A stretch of DNA of 64,000 nt, from assembly GCF_026213295.1 (NCBI RefSeq), contig NC_079419.1:28825139-28889138 (forward strand), read 5' to 3'. The notes beneath the pieces were generated by a model. It was not told the DNA's origin and did not search any database. It saw nothing but the letters and a program-made list of their open reading frames with translations. The translations under genes and the position numbers were made by a program. Within the stretch, counting starts at the first letter, position 1. Every line of letters starts with the position of its first letter. Shown in pieces: positions 11,791 through 23,869 of this stretch. This stretch comes from Gadus chalcogrammus (lineage: Eukaryota > Chordata > Actinopteri > Gadiformes > Gadidae).

Positions 11791-12443
11791 TTTTTTACCA
11801 ATTGGGATATTAGCTCACCAAAACACAATTGGTGTTCCAACTGGTTGCCATAGTTATGATTTTATTTTATTTTATGTGATTTCAATATATCGATGCGCAA
11901 TGACCAAATATGTTATGCATGGCCTCTACCAAAGAGGAATCTACTCTGACATTGCGTTGCAAATGCATTCCAGCTGAAATATAAAATAAAAAATAAAAAC
12001 GACTATCTTTGTATAGTCCGTTTTTTACCCTGTTCGATTGCACGTGAAAGTAATACAAATTGTGTCCCATGGTCTAAGCGAACTTGACAAATCCAATGTA
12101 AATGTATGCATGCCTCAGGCCTTTTGAGCTTTTCTCCAGCCAAGCACCAGTCATAACAACGTGCCCATCCCCCACTAGAGCTAATTTCTGCCTTACTGGT
12201 CATCCTCACTACACTCCACCCCAATCCTGTGCGGCTCTTTCACCCTTGGACAGACAAAACTGGCGGAATTTATTTTTTGCGATCAATGTTTTACTTTGAC
12301 ATATTAATGTCACACATATTAATTCATTCTGACAACTAAATGTTCAGATCACACAATGAAGCATATCAAGAAAATCCATCCTTTACTTAAAGGATATACC
12401 CAAATATGGTTGTAGGCGTATTTCTCTATTTTGTTATGTAATA

Positions 12444-13350
12444 TAGGCCGTTTCTCAATTCGCGTACTTGTGCGTGCTCGTGGACTCGTGAAACGTCATC
12501 AGTCGTTGCCCGAGCACTGTTCCAATTCGAAGCACGCATCAAGCGAGTACTGTCGTAAAACCCGGAAGTGTTCTTGATGCGTGCTCGATCTCGCCGTTTC
12601 ACCGAGCATGCATCGGAGGTGGCCATGGACATAGGCCGTTTCTCAATTCGTAGCACGCATACTACGGACTCGATGACTTGCTAGCACGTACTTGGCAAGT
12701 CTGTACTTCAAGCACATACTTGCGAGCACGCGAGTACGTACCTGCAATTGGAACAGCAGCGGACTCAATGACGTCACCACCTCTGCTCGTCCGTTAACTG
12801 TGCTACGGCCTCATTTAGGCATATACTACTGAACAATATAAACAAATGATATAAAACAAAATCCCAGCCTCTTTCATTTTCAAATAGTATGTAAATATTC
12901 TGAATGAATAACAATTGAAAAGATATGAGTGTCCTGTCATGTGTATAAGCTATACACACACACGACCTTACATATATATATTTATATATTATTATTATTA
13001 TATTAGGCCTATATATGATATATTATATAAATATATATATAAGTTAAGAGTAACTTAAGCTACAGTTGTAACTTGTGCGTCTTCTCCGTATTGTCCGCCC
13101 TCGTACTGCTGCGAGTGCGAAATGCATCCTGGGATTTATAGCGGGAGCAAGCACACACGAGCCACCTCCGATGCATGCTCGGTGAAACGGCGATATCGAG
13201 CACGCATCCAGAACACTTCCGGGTTTTACGACAGTACTCGCTTGATGCGTGCTTCGAATTGGAACAGTGCTCGGGCAACGACTGATGACGTTTCACGAGT
13301 CCACGAGCACACGAGCACGCACAAGTACGCGAATTGAGAAACGGCTATAA
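12444..13350. mobile_element. Inverted-repeat element, TIR TATAGGCCGTTTCTCAATTC
   Basis: The left arm (about 12446-12628) and right arm (about 13162-13347) are near-exact inverted copies about 185 bp long, rich in CGAGCACG-type motifs. Ends read TATAGGCCGTTTCTC and GAGAAACGGCTATA. A second related terminus starts at 12634 (TAGGCCGTTTCTCAATTCG), so two related copies may be nested. No transposase is present. TA-rich flanks make the duplication ambiguous. Confidence 0.78.
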
Positions 13351-13591
13351 TAAAGGACGGACCACGGACTGGAAAATGGCCGCCCATTCATTCCTATGCA
13401 AACTGCTCAGTGGCGCATGGTAACATACAGGAGTATGGCAAGCCATCCCCGCCAGAAAGCGGCATCATTTAGACGCGTATCACCTTCATTACGCCGTAAA
13501 ATACGCCGTAAAATGTAGAAAAACGGCGTATTTTACGCCGTCATGCGCAAAAAAGCGCCGCTTTTTACGCCGCAATTAAGCCTTTCAAGAG

Positions 13592-13672
13592 CGCGCGTAA
13601 AATACGCGCGTTTTGAACACCAAAACGCGCGTAAAATACGCGCGTTTTGAACATCAAAACGGGCGTAAAATA
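13592..13672. repeat. Direct repeat of a palindromic 34-bp unit
   Basis: Two and a half units centred on CGCGCGTAAAATACGCGCG, each nearly self-complementary, are joined by TTTTGAACAYCAAAA, which is itself palindromic. It lies near the left arm of the foldback element. Confidence 0.88.
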
Positions 13673-13877
13673 CGGCGTTCATCTAGTATGCTAATAATCT
13701 CCGCCCTTCTTTTCTCTCAGCCAATGCATTTTAAGTGTTTGCGCCCAATCCTGACCAAGACAAGCAGACAAAATCAGTTCAGCACAGATCTGCTTTGAGA
13801 ATTTCTCCTCTCATTTGGCATTAGTTGTAGCGTCAATTAGATACATATATTAGTAAATGCAATTGCAACGGTGTGGT

Positions 13878-13950
13878 TCCCGTGGCCCATTTGATAGAGA
13901 CGCTTGACCTGTAGGTAGGAGGTTGTCGGATCGAATCCAATTATTACCGT
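13878..13950 (+). other. tRNA-like segment (SINE remnant candidate)
   Basis: GTGGCCCATTTGATAGAGACG resembles an A box/D arm (one base less: TGGCCCATTTGATAGAGACG), and CGGATCGAATCC resembles a B box/T arm, spaced 35-40 bp as in tRNA promoters. The anticodon arm and acceptor stem do not pair convincingly, so this is not called a tRNA gene. Confidence 0.35.
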
Positions 13951-14818
13951 ATTTCTGCTTTTGTCAGATGGTCACGCTTTTATGATCGCAATGCTTTTTC
14001 GTCGGCAAGCCAGACCTCCTGTGTTATAAGTTCCAAAGACAGTGCCTTTTTAGTCAGCCAGCCAGATCATCTTGGTGTCTTGTAACACGCTTTATAAGTT
14101 AATTATATTTAAATTATTATAGCCATCGAGCCTTTATTTTCGTGGAGTTATCGTTACATCCTCTCGTTCAATCGATATAAATACACAGTGGAAAGGAGTG
14201 AGAGGGAGCCACAGTTACAAAAGTGTAAAACAAGCTGTCCTCTAAATCACCATTTCCCTAGGCCTATATGTTTTCATGCCGACAAATGGTTGAAATAAAG
14301 TAACGTTGTGACCCGGCGTATATTAGACTTGTTAAATGCAGAAATGCTTGCTGGCAGTGTCTATTCAGTTTCAACACTCCAATTCCAAAATTATGTTTTC
14401 ATGTCGTCAAATGCTCGAAATAAAGTCAGGTTGTGACTCGACATCTACTTGACTTATACACCTCGACGCAGGTCGAGGAAATGTTTGCTGGTTGGCGTGC
14501 CACTGCTTGGATAGGGAAAAACCTACCTTTGCCATACGACTACTACATTGCTGTTACAACTGACTCGTTAGCCCCTAACCCCTAAGAAGTTAGAAAAGCA
14601 TTTATATTAAGATTTAATTATTAACTATAGTGATATGTCAATTAAATATGATTTGTGTTAAAACTCGGTACATTAATGAAGTGAAATAGCACCATGACGC
14701 ATTGCGCATGACGGCGTAAAATACGCAGTTTTTCTACATTTTACGGCGTATTTTACGGCGTAATGAAGGTGATACGCGTCTAAATGATGCCGCTTTCTGG
14801 CGGGGATGGCTTGCCATA

Positions 14819-14905
14819 GAACAGTGCTCGGGCAACGACTGATGACGTTTCACGAGTCCACGAGCACACGAGCACGCACAAGTACGCGAATTGAGAAACG
14901 GCCCC
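14819..14905. mobile_element. Detached arm of the 12444-13350 element family
   Basis: This segment is nearly identical to 13264-13345, ending GCGAATTGAGAAACGGC. It abuts the right end of the foldback element at 14818, which suggests the foldback element interrupted a second copy. Confidence 0.8.
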
Positions 14906-15846
14906 AAGCCCCAGGAACATTGCATACTTCCGTGATCCACCAGTGCTCAGCGGCCAAGCCTGGTATTGCAGCTGTTTTAGCGGGCTGTGGACGGGTCACT
15001 CGATTCATTCTCCGTTCACTCCAATACAAGTGGGGAACAGGAGTGTGTCTCCGCAAAAAAATTCTGGATATCACTCAAAAGCTCATAATTATCTTTATAC
15101 CATGTAGCCTACTAATAAAATGTAAGTTTTCTCTTTTCAAAACGCCTCCTCAAGCGTTTTATTAGCGTTGTTTGCAGGAGAAGGAGGGGTGGGCAGCGGA
15201 GTCTTAGTGAATCAAATGTTGTTTTAGCCCGGCATCCGAGAGGGCTCAGTGCACGGCTCCGTTAATTTCTTGTGTAATTCTTGAGTGGCAATTATGATTT
15301 TTGTTTTAAAATACAAAAATTAAATGTATATACAAGGTTTTTCTAATAGGTTTTTCTCTATCAGGTCAAAAAGGCACAAACTAATCAAAAATAATAAATT
15401 AAATAATAATTGTTGAATAATAATTGTTGCCCAGATGGCCGGAGGAGTGTAATTTAAAGATGACAAATAGAATCATCAGAGGGGTTAGTACTTCCATGGT
15501 CGGTAAACAATGCGACTGGGCTCGCTCAGACCTCTCGCTTATGATGCTACAATGCTAAAGGCCTGATTCCACCGGAGGCGTACGCGCCGCGGGACGGCTG
15601 CGCCGCGGTCACCGCTGCTGATCGCTTCCACTCTAATCAATGAGACCATTACCACCGGGCGCGCCGCGGAACGTTTCAGCAGCGTCCCAGGAGCGGCGTG
15701 CCGCGCCGCGGCGCTATCTTTCCGTCCAATTCAATTTTTGCCGCGAGCCGCTGCTAAACCGCGTCAATTTTATAAAAAAAATAAAACACAATACTCAGCT
15801 CATGTAACTTCACATCAACATTATTACGTCATGACCGGTGGCACCA
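14906..15846. other. No gene seen; GC-rich repeat at 15560-15720
   Basis: No protein similarity. A GC-rich block with repeated GCGCCGCGG words (15585-15715) looks like the terminal part of a DNA transposon, but no partner end was found. Confidence 0.45.
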
Positions 15847-16063
15847 GAGGCCTGTTTCAGGTAGCTGGTTTAACATACTCTGAGTTTAATCCTGCGCTCT
15901 GAGTTGGTTGACTCAGAGTTCAGAGTTGAAAAGCAACTCTGGGTTTTCGGTTTCAGAACAGGCGATCAGCGTTGGCTCAATCAACTCGGAGTGTGTTCAC
16001 GCTGGGTTGGGGGCGTGCCTGTTGACTATAAAGAGCCATCATCAATGGATCTCTGATAACATG

Positions 16064-16307
16064 ATCAAACATGGACCAAAAGCGGAGATCCACTTACTTT
16101 TCCCCACGGAAGTGGAAATTCTAATGAACGCGTATGCCGAGCAGTTACCCCTTTAAACAAAAAAAAACAATACCGCCGCGGCAGCGAGAGCGTGAGAGAT
16201 TGCTTGGCAGGAAATAGCTGAACAAGTCAATGCCTGTGTAAAATAAATTAGTAAAATAAAATAAGAGGATAGTTTAATATCTTCCACTCATTCAATATGT
16301 AAATTGT

Positions 16308-16404
<97 letters not shown>

Positions 16405-17137
16405 AATTTACGCAACCCCAAGTTGCCGCAAGAGGACTTGGCAGCAAATGAAGATGAAGTACAAAAATATAGTTCAAAAATGTAAACTAATGTTTAATTG
16501 AAATCAAATCAATTGTGCTGTTTTGCCTGCTCTACCTAATTTAACAGCTATTTTCAACATGTGATGGGCCTATATTTAAGCAGTAAATGTAAGTAGTACA
16601 TTTCCCAGCCACCCCAACACTGCCAATAGTTAATAGGATTTAGATATATTAGAAGGCTACACCTAGGCAAAATGCATTACATATATATATATATATATGT
16701 CTTCAAAATAGCGCTTACTGAATTTTAGGGTAACATTTTCCTCCATGTTAGCAAATCGAAAAAAAAGCAGAGGCCCTCACAGAGGCTGAGGGGATGGCCC
16801 TCAGCGAACAGAGTATGCGTCCTGTGGCTGAGGGCATCCCTGGGGGGAGCTCCTCTGATCCCCCCCCACCCCCCAGGATAGAAGTGCCTTTACAGTATAA
16901 GAGGTTGGTTATTCAAAATAATTAAATATGTACACGCAACCCAGCGCGTTGCAAATTAGATGGGGCAATATTCTGGCTCAAGTAATAATTGCACTGACTA
17001 ATCATCTTCTTCCAGTTACTGATGGCGTCATCGCCCTACTTGTACCAGATGCCCTCACCAACCTCCATGCAATTGTAACAATTCAAAAGATGCAAAAGGA
17101 TGCTTTGGAGATCCACATTTTGGAACATAAGTTATAG
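16064..17137 (+). pseudogene. Harbinger Myb/SANT-like partner protein, broken
   Basis: In Harbinger transposons a Myb/SANT protein helps the nuclease bind DNA and enter the nucleus. Here 16064-16156 encodes PTEVEILMNAYAEQLPL then a stop; 16170-16200 continues with an NTAAAA-RERE-like stretch. At 16404-16480 the frame CRKRTWQQMKMKYKNIVQK gives the third helix of the trihelix/Myb_DNA-bind_5 fold. At 16765-16880 LTEAEGMALSEQSMRPVAEG then IPGGSSSD gives the usual linker. 16928-17137 supplies a C-terminal amphipathic end (KMQKDALEIHILEHKL). A (TG)n tract at 16305-16403 separates the first two blocks, probably in an intron. Stops and frame changes make it a pseudogene. Confidence 0.78.
16305..16403. 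repeat. (TG)n microsatellite
   Basis: About 49 dinucleotides, with one TA near the start. It lies between coding blocks of the Myb/SANT pseudogene. Confidence 0.98.
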
Positions 17138-17467
17138 GTGGGTGAGGTGCAAACTGGGATAGGCTACTGTTCCCTGCTCTAAAAACATACCCAATATAAA
17201 TGACTTTTTTTTTTTTGTGATTTCAGGAAATAAAAAAATCCTCATAAGTAGATTGTCTTTATTAGAACACGGGCTGTGGTGGGACAAGTTATTTTGTTGA
17301 ACAGTTTACTCAAAGGGTTTTACTTCAGTGAACAATGCAGACGATTATGCTGAGCATGTGCATGTAGAGAAGAACAGCATCTGGTTAAAAGCAGTACCAG
17401 GGTCTTTTCTGCCTTGCATTCTTAAAATGAGTTTCTTGACTTGCAGCAGTTATAGGTCCGTGGTTAG

Positions 17468-17914
17468 TCAGCTACTCTGATCATGGGAAAGCCACAACGT
17501 TGAAGTGACTGTAGTACAGAGCGGGTGGGATGCACGGGGCGGATCATTCTGCACATGCGTTAATTGCGATAAAAAATAAAAAAATAAACTTAAAGCATGC
17601 CCCCGGTGCGTTTGACAGTTAACATGGGGGCTGAGAAGGTGGTCTAAATAAATGATAGATTGCGCTGAAAAACGATAGCGCTCGTGAAGAAAATTATCAG
17701 GAAAATAAAGTATATCCAACCGGGGTCTTAATAATCGTTCCTCACGGAGATTCCTTCTGAGGATCGCAGCCTCTACGTCCACAGGCTCTCGTAGAAAAGG
17801 ACATGCCATTTCTAACACTTCCTTCTGTCGGAGAGCTGCCTTCAGCGACAACAAACTCAGAGTAGGTCTAAAGGCGGCTGCATGCTTCAGCGTTGGTGTT
17901 ACGTTGTTGAGCAA
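17468..17914 (-). pseudogene. HARBI1-like Harbinger transposase, N-terminal part only
   Basis: HARBI1-like proteins are DDE nucleases that cut Harbinger ends. This 148-codon frame carries the N-terminal helical region: DVEAAILRRNLREERLLRPR, then FPDNFLHERYRFSAQSIIYL and CQTHRGHALS at residues about 48-108, matching the usual order of the family. The DDE catalytic core should follow toward lower coordinates but is missing; the frame ends in unrelated residues. The family is normally about 350 residues, so only about a third remains. The first codons lie at the edge of the first 618-bp tandem unit, and that start region is repeated in the other two units. Confidence 0.8.
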
Positions 17915-19770
17915 AATTTACTCAAAGCAATTCATGCTCCCTTTTAGGTTGCGCGTGTTGCGCGTGTTGCCAAGCAATTTACCGCCAGAACAGTAGGTGG
18001 AGTAATATGTGGAGGAAAGTTTTTCGTTGAAGACGACCTCGAGAATGACGTCTTTGTCTGTGGGAGTCGTTGGTTTGTTTATGTGCCAGATCGTGTTCTC
18101 CCCATACACAGTGAATGATGGCAACAGACAGAGGAACAGGGGTGATGAAGTTGTTGATCATTGGGGTTGTGTAAATGTGCATATCTCTCTACATTTTAAA
18201 ATGACATAATGTGTTGGCAGCAAAGTTAACTTCACTTCAGGTTAATGCTTTTGTATATGAGCCTGCCGGGTGATACTCCAGACAGGAAGTAGTAACCAGA
18301 CCAGCAAACCAATCACAGCCTTGCAGGCTGGGCGGCTCGCGTAAAAGCTTACGTAAAAAATTACGCAAGTCTAGAAAAATCGCCCGACGCACGCAAGACG
18401 TGAGAAGTCGCGCAAGGGGGGCGCAAGGGCGCGCAAGGGCCTCTTGCGCTTGCGCTTACGCTTACGTAACCGAGCATAAACCAGCCTTAAGGCGGCTGCA
18501 TGCTTCAGCGTTGGTGTTACGTTGTTGCGCAAAATTTACTCAAAGCAATTCATGCTCCCTTTTAGGTTGCGCGTGTTGCGCGTGTTGCCAAGCAATTTAC
18601 CGCCAGAACAGTAGGTGGAGTAATATGTGGAGGAAAGTTTTTCGTTGAAGACGACCTCGAGAATGACGTCTTTGTCTGTGGGAGTCGTTGGTTTGTTTAT
18701 GTGCCAGATCGTGTTCTCCCCATACACAGTGAATGATGGCAACAGACAGAGGAACAGGGGTGATGAAGTTGTTGATCATTGGGGTTGTATAAATGTGCAT
18801 ATCTCTCTACATTTTAAAACGACATAATGTGTTGGCAGCAAAGTTAACTTCACTTCAGGTTAATGCTTTTGTATATGAGCCTGCCGGGTGATACTCCAGA
18901 CAGGAAGTAGTAACCAGACCAGCAAACCAATCACAGCCTTGCAGGCTGGGCGGCTCGCGTAAAAGCTTACGTAAAAAATGACGCAAGTCTAGAAAAATCG
19001 CCCGACGCACGCAAGACGTGAGAAGTCGCGCAAGGGGGGCGCAAGGGCGCGCAAGGGCCTCTTGCGCTTGCGCTTACGCTTACGTAACCGAGCATAAACC
19101 AACCACCTCCCGAGCAGGTTAGGTCCACGGCGTATGTTGCCGCAGCAACTAAAGGCGGCTGCATGCTTCAGCGTTGGTGTTACTTTGTTGCGCAAAATTT
19201 ACTCAAAGCAATTCATGCTCCCTTTTAGGTTGCGCGTGTTGCGCGTGTTGCCAAGCAATTTACCGCCAGAACAGTAGGTGGAGTAATATGTGGAGGAAAG
19301 TTTTTCGTTGAAGACGACCTCGAGAATGACGTCTTTGTCTGTGGGAGTCGTTGGTTTGTTTATGTGCCAGATCGTGTTCTCCCCATACACAGTGAATGAT
19401 GGCAACAGACAGAGGAACAGGGGTGATGAAGTTGTTGATCATTGGGGTTGTATAAATGTGCATATCTCTCTACATTTTAAAACGACATAATGTGTTGGCA
19501 GCAAAGTTAACTTCACTTCAGGTTAATGATTTTGTATATGAGCCTGCCGGGTGATACTCCAGACAGGAAGTAGTAACCAGACCAGCAAACCAATCACAGC
19601 CTTGCAGGCTGGGCGGCTCGCGTAAAAGCTTACGTAAAAAATGACGCAAGTCTAGAAAAATCGCCCGATGCACGCAAGACGTGAGAAGTCGCGCAAGGGG
19701 GGCGCAAGGGCGCGCAAGGGCCTCTTGCGCTTGCGCTTACGCTTACGTAACCGAGCATAAACCAGCCTTA
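17871..19770. repeat. Tandem triplication, 618/663/619-bp units
   Basis: Units 17871-18488, 18489-19151 and 19152-19770 are nearly identical, with only scattered substitutions (for example GTGTAAATG versus GTATAAATG). Unit 2 has about 45 extra bases near 19101-19148. Each unit contains the transposase start region, an AGTTAACTTCACTTCAGG segment and a CGCAAGGG-rich GC block. The triplication sits upstream of the HARBI1-like gene in its orientation. Confidence 0.95.
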
Positions 19771-19925
19771 ACTCTCGGTTGCGCTGAACCTGCTACCTGA
19801 AACGGAAAACCCAGAGTTTCCACTAACTCAGAGCGAACAAACTCGGGGTTGCCTCAAAACCAGCTACCTGAAACAGGGCTCAGGTCAGCAGTCAATCAAT
19901 CAAAGGGTCTCAGAGGGTCGGCAAC

Positions 19926-20058
19926 ATGGACGACGAGAGACTCATTGTCGAAGTTCAGCAACATGAAGTCATTTATGTACCAAATCATCCTTTTTATAAG
20001 GAAAATATCAGAAAGGACAAAGCGTGGCATTTAATTGCAATCGTTTTGGGAGTGGAAG
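19926..20058 (+). CDS. MADF-domain protein, first exon
   Basis: MADF domains are Myb-related DNA-binding modules. The ATG at 19926 opens a 44-residue frame with the start of the fold: RLIVEVQQHEVIYVPNHPFY, then KENIRKDKAWHLIAIVLGVE. These carry the usual leading acidic/hydrophobic helix, the Y-x-x-x-HP-x-Y-K turn and the W-x-x-IA core. It ends at a good donor (GAAG|GTGAGT, phase 1). No second exon is visible; the downstream sequence runs into foldback repeats. It lies 45 bp past the Harbinger right end. MADF proteins accompany some PIF/Harbinger elements, so this may be an accessory exon of such an element rather than a host gene. Confidence 0.6.
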
Positions 20059-20220
20059 GTGAGTACATTAGGTTTAGGATTATCGCGTGATCTTGAGATC
20101 TCGCGTGAATACGGCTGGCTCGCAAGGCAGCGCTACGCTGCCGTTACGCGCCCGGTAGGAATGTATGGAAAGCCAAGAAGGCCACAATCCGGACCTAGAT
20201 TGGCGCGGTAAAAGTGCAAA

Positions 20221-20341
20221 ACCGCACGGAATCCGCACGGAATCCGTACGGAATCCGTACGGAATCCGTACGGAAACCGTACGGATTCCGTATGGATTCC
20301 GTACGGTTTGGCAAGAATTCCGTACGGATTCCGTACGGTTT
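20221..20341. repeat. CCGTACGG array A (11-bp period)
   Basis: Palindromic octamers CCGTACGG are separated by 3-nt spacers (AAT, AAA, ATT), giving an 11-bp period. The first copies are CCGCACGG, and one spacer expands to TTTGGCAAGAATT. Confidence 0.95.
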
Positions 20342-20375
20342 TGAATGACTAATAGCCGCGGCTATTAGTCATTCA
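20342..20375. repeat. 34-bp perfect palindrome (copy A)
   Basis: Centre AATAGCCGCGGCTATT, extending perfectly to TGAATGACT on the left and its complement on the right. The same 34 bp recur at 22705-22738, 23075-23108, 32779-32812 and 34405-34438. Confidence 0.97.
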
Positions 20376-20861
20376 CTCCGGCTATTAGTCATTCACTCCG
20401 GCTATTAGTTATTCACTCCGGCTATTAGGTATGCAGAACGAGCCCCTCCCTCTTCTTTGCTTGACCACTAAGTTTGAAGGCTGTCTAACCAATCAGAGCT
20501 GCAGTGCCTCGATGTTTCGCTGTAACATAAAGCTGTGTTGTCTTTACTAGTTTCACTACAATGTAATGACCACCATTAGCTAGTGGAAAATACATTTGTG
20601 TCTAGTACAGTGATATATTTGTATATGTTAGGCTATATATTGAGATGGCAGTGTGCGAAATACCCGACAATATTCGGGGATGTCCTCATCCCCAGATTGT
20701 TCTCGATATGCAGTAGCCAGCTAGGCCATAACATTAAATAACGTGAACATGAACTGAATAAATGCCAGGTATATAGCATATCGGAGACGGGCACACAATC
20801 AGTGCATTTGCAAATGAGAGCCTGCAGTATGACCGATCTTGTGGCATGTGGTCGGAGAGAG

Positions 20862-20971
<110 letters not shown>

Positions 20972-21066
20972 CAAGTTGTTGAAGGAAGTGTTTCTACTTG
21001 ACGTTACAATATTTCATGGATGCAAGCAAGCCAAGACAATCAATCTATATCTATAGCCTACATGAC

Positions 21067-21190
<124 letters not shown>

Positions 21191-22097
21191 CTTTAAACAC
21201 ACTGGTAAAGCAATAGGAGCCTGCATTGGCTAAAGTTTTTGCGATGCGCGTTATTTTATAACAGGGAGGGGCGAAGTTGTGCATTACATTGATCCTGAAA
21301 GCCTATGTCCTAGAATAATTAATTTGTATTCCGTTTTAGGCCATCTCACTAAAGGTCACTTAAATGTAGCCTATTTAAGCTCACCAAGTCCAGTATTCAG
21401 AATGAAAAGCATTTATTCACAAATACGTTCTATTTTTTTGACAAGCGGAGCCGACAGTCATGTGCAAGTATGCAAATTAGCCATGTGCGCAAAACAGAAT
21501 AGACGCAATGAACTGATTGTTGTGCATTGTGTTGGATATGTAGGCTGTTTGTGGTTGTTTGTGGTCTTAGTGAAACAGTCTTGCCTTGGAGTTGGAGAAG
21601 TTGGAGTGATTGTGTGAATGTGGCTGCGAGAGAGAGCGCACCTGCCGTGGTGATGTTGGGCTTGTAATGGGGGCTTATATGTGATCAATGATGTATCTGT
21701 CTGATCGTATTAGCTGTAGATGGATGGTTAAATAATGTCACAAGATCGGTCATACTGCAGGCTCTCATTTGCAAATGCACTGATTGGGTGCCCGTCTCCG
21801 ATATGCTATATACCTGGCATTTATTCAGTTCATGTTCTTCTGAGTGCGCAAGAACTGTGCCAATTATTGTCGTGTTTGCATTGTAATGCACAACTTTGCC
21901 CCTCCCTGTTATAAAATAACGTGCATCGCAACAACTTTAGCCAATGCAGGCTCCTATTGCTTTACCAGTGTGTTTAAAGTGTGTGCGTGTGTGTGTGTGT
22001 GTTGTCATGTAGGCTATAGATATAGATTGATTGTCTTGGCTTGCTTGCATCCATGAAATATTGTAACGTCAAGTAGAAACACTTCCTTCAACAACTT

Positions 22098-22242
<145 letters not shown>

Positions 22243-22704
22243 CTCTCTCCGACCACATGTCACAAGATCGGTCATACTGCAGGCTCTCATTTGCAAATGC
22301 ACTGATTGTGTGCCCGTCTCCGATATGCTATATACCTGGCATTTATTCAGTTCATGCTCATGTTATGTAATGTTATGACCTGGCTACTGCATATCGAGAA
22401 CAATCTGGGGATGAGGACATCCCCGAATATTGTCGGGTATTTCGCACACTGCCATCTCAATATATAGCCTAACATACACAAATATATCACTGTACTAGTC
22501 ACAAATGTATTTTCCGCTAGCTAATGGTGGTCATTACATTGTAGTGAAACTAGTAAAGACAACACAGCTTTATGTTACAGCGAAACATCGAGGCACTGCA
22601 GCTCTGATTGGTTAGACAGCCTTCAAACTTAGTGGTCAAGCAAAGAAGAGGGAGGGGCTCGTTCTGTATACCTAATAGCCGGAGTGAATAACTAATAGCC
22701 GGAG

Positions 22705-22882
22705 TGAATGACTAATAGCCGCGGCTATTAGTCATTCAAAACCGTACGGAATCCGTACGGAAACCGTACGGAAACCGTACGGATTCCGTACGGAATTCTT
22801 GCCAAACCGTACGGAATCCATACGGAAGCCGTACGGTTTCCGTACGGTTTCTGTACGGATTCCGTACGGATTCCGTGCGGTT
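22705..22882. repeat. Palindrome plus CCGTACGG array B
   Basis: The 34-bp palindrome at 22705-22738 is followed by the array at 22741-22882, with a TTCTTGCC interruption as in the other arrays. Confidence 0.95.
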
Positions 22883-22964
22883 TTGCACTTTTACCGCGCC
22901 ATTCTATTATGGAAAGCCAAGAAGGCCACAATCCGGACCTAGATTGGCGCGGTAAAAGTGCAAA

Positions 22965-23108
22965 ACCGTACGGAAACCGTACGGATTCCGTACGGTTTCC
23001 GTACGGTTTTGCAAGAATTCCGTACGGAATCCGTACGGTTTCCGTACGGTTTCCGTACGGATTCCGTACGGTTTTGAATGACTAATAGCCGCGGCTATTA
23101 GTCATTCA
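22965..23108. repeat. CCGTACGG array C and palindrome
   Basis: The array at 22965-23074 is directly followed by the 34-bp palindrome (23075-23108). It is the left-arm counterpart of array D. Confidence 0.95.
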
Positions 23109-23567
23109 CTCCGGCTATTAGTTATTCACTCCGGCTATTAGGTATGCAGAACGAGCCCCTCCCCTTCTTTGCTTGACTACTAAGTTTGAAGGCTGTCTAA
23201 CCAATCAGTGAAGAGAAAGACCAGACTAAAGTAACGCATTGTCGAAACTAGAGCGGCAGTCTGTCAGTGCCTCCATGTTTCGCCGTAACATAAGGCTGTG
23301 TTGTCTTTACTAGTTTCACTACAATGTAATGACCACCACTAGCTAGTGGAAAATATATTTGTGTCTAGTACAGTGATATATTTGTATATGTTAGGCTATA
23401 TATTGAGATGGCAGTGTGCGAAATACCCATCATTATTCGGGGATGCCCTCATCCCCAGATTGTTCGCGATATGCAGTAGCCAGCTCGGCCATAACATTAC
23501 AATATTTCATGGATGCAAGCAAGCCAAGACAATCGATCTATATCTATAGCCTACATGACAACACGCA

Positions 23568-23682
<115 letters not shown>

Positions 23683-23869
23683 TAAGCACACATTAAGCAC
23701 ACATTAAGCACACTGGTAAAGCAATAGGAGCCTGCATTGGCTAAAGTTGTTGGGATGCACCTTATTTTATAACAGGGAGGGGCAAAGTTGTGCATTACAA
23801 TGCAAACACGACAATAATTGGCACCGTTCTTGCGCACTCAGAAGAACATGCAGTAGGACCGATCTTGTG

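Larger units (their letters stand above)
9246..12443. other. Intergenic stretch without recognised gene
   Basis: No protein similarity in either strand. It holds a 16-bp hairpin (10157-10199), an 18-bp triplet repeat (10482-10540) and a roughly 37-bp minisatellite (11411-11790). The rest is AT-rich or unclassified repeat-like DNA. Confidence 0.5.
13434..14818. mobile_element. Foldback/MITE-like element with 110-bp arms, TA flanks
   Basis: The arms 13436-13548 and 14700-14816 are inverted copies with few differences, starting TGGCAAGCCATCCCCGCC and ending with its complement. TA lies at both outer edges, compatible with a TA target duplication (Tc1/mariner-like), but no transposase is present. 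The interior holds a palindromic repeat (13592-13672) and a tRNA-like segment (13878-13950). It appears inserted next to, or within, a second copy of the 12444-13350 family, whose right arm resumes at 14819. Confidence 0.75.
15847..19881. mobile_element. PIF/Harbinger-type element, degenerate
   Basis: The termini are inverted: CCTGTTTCAGGTAGCTGGTT near 15851 and AACCAGCTACCTGAAACAGG ending about 19877. Further inverted similarity follows inside (ACTCTGGGTTTTC versus GAAAACCCAGAGTT). The two genes are those of Harbinger elements: a Myb/SANT-type DNA-binding partner on + and a HARBI1-like nuclease start on -. The nuclease gene lacks its catalytic part and the partner has frameshifts, so the element is non-autonomous. 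No clear 3-bp duplication was found. Confidence 0.82.

Noticed and set aside
13878..13950. Functional tRNA gene
   Set aside because: A and B boxes are suggestive, but acceptor and anticodon stems do not pair.
17918..19463. Repeated 66-68 codon frames in the triplicated units as a gene family
   Set aside because: They overlap on both strands, match no family and are identical only because the DNA is triplicated.
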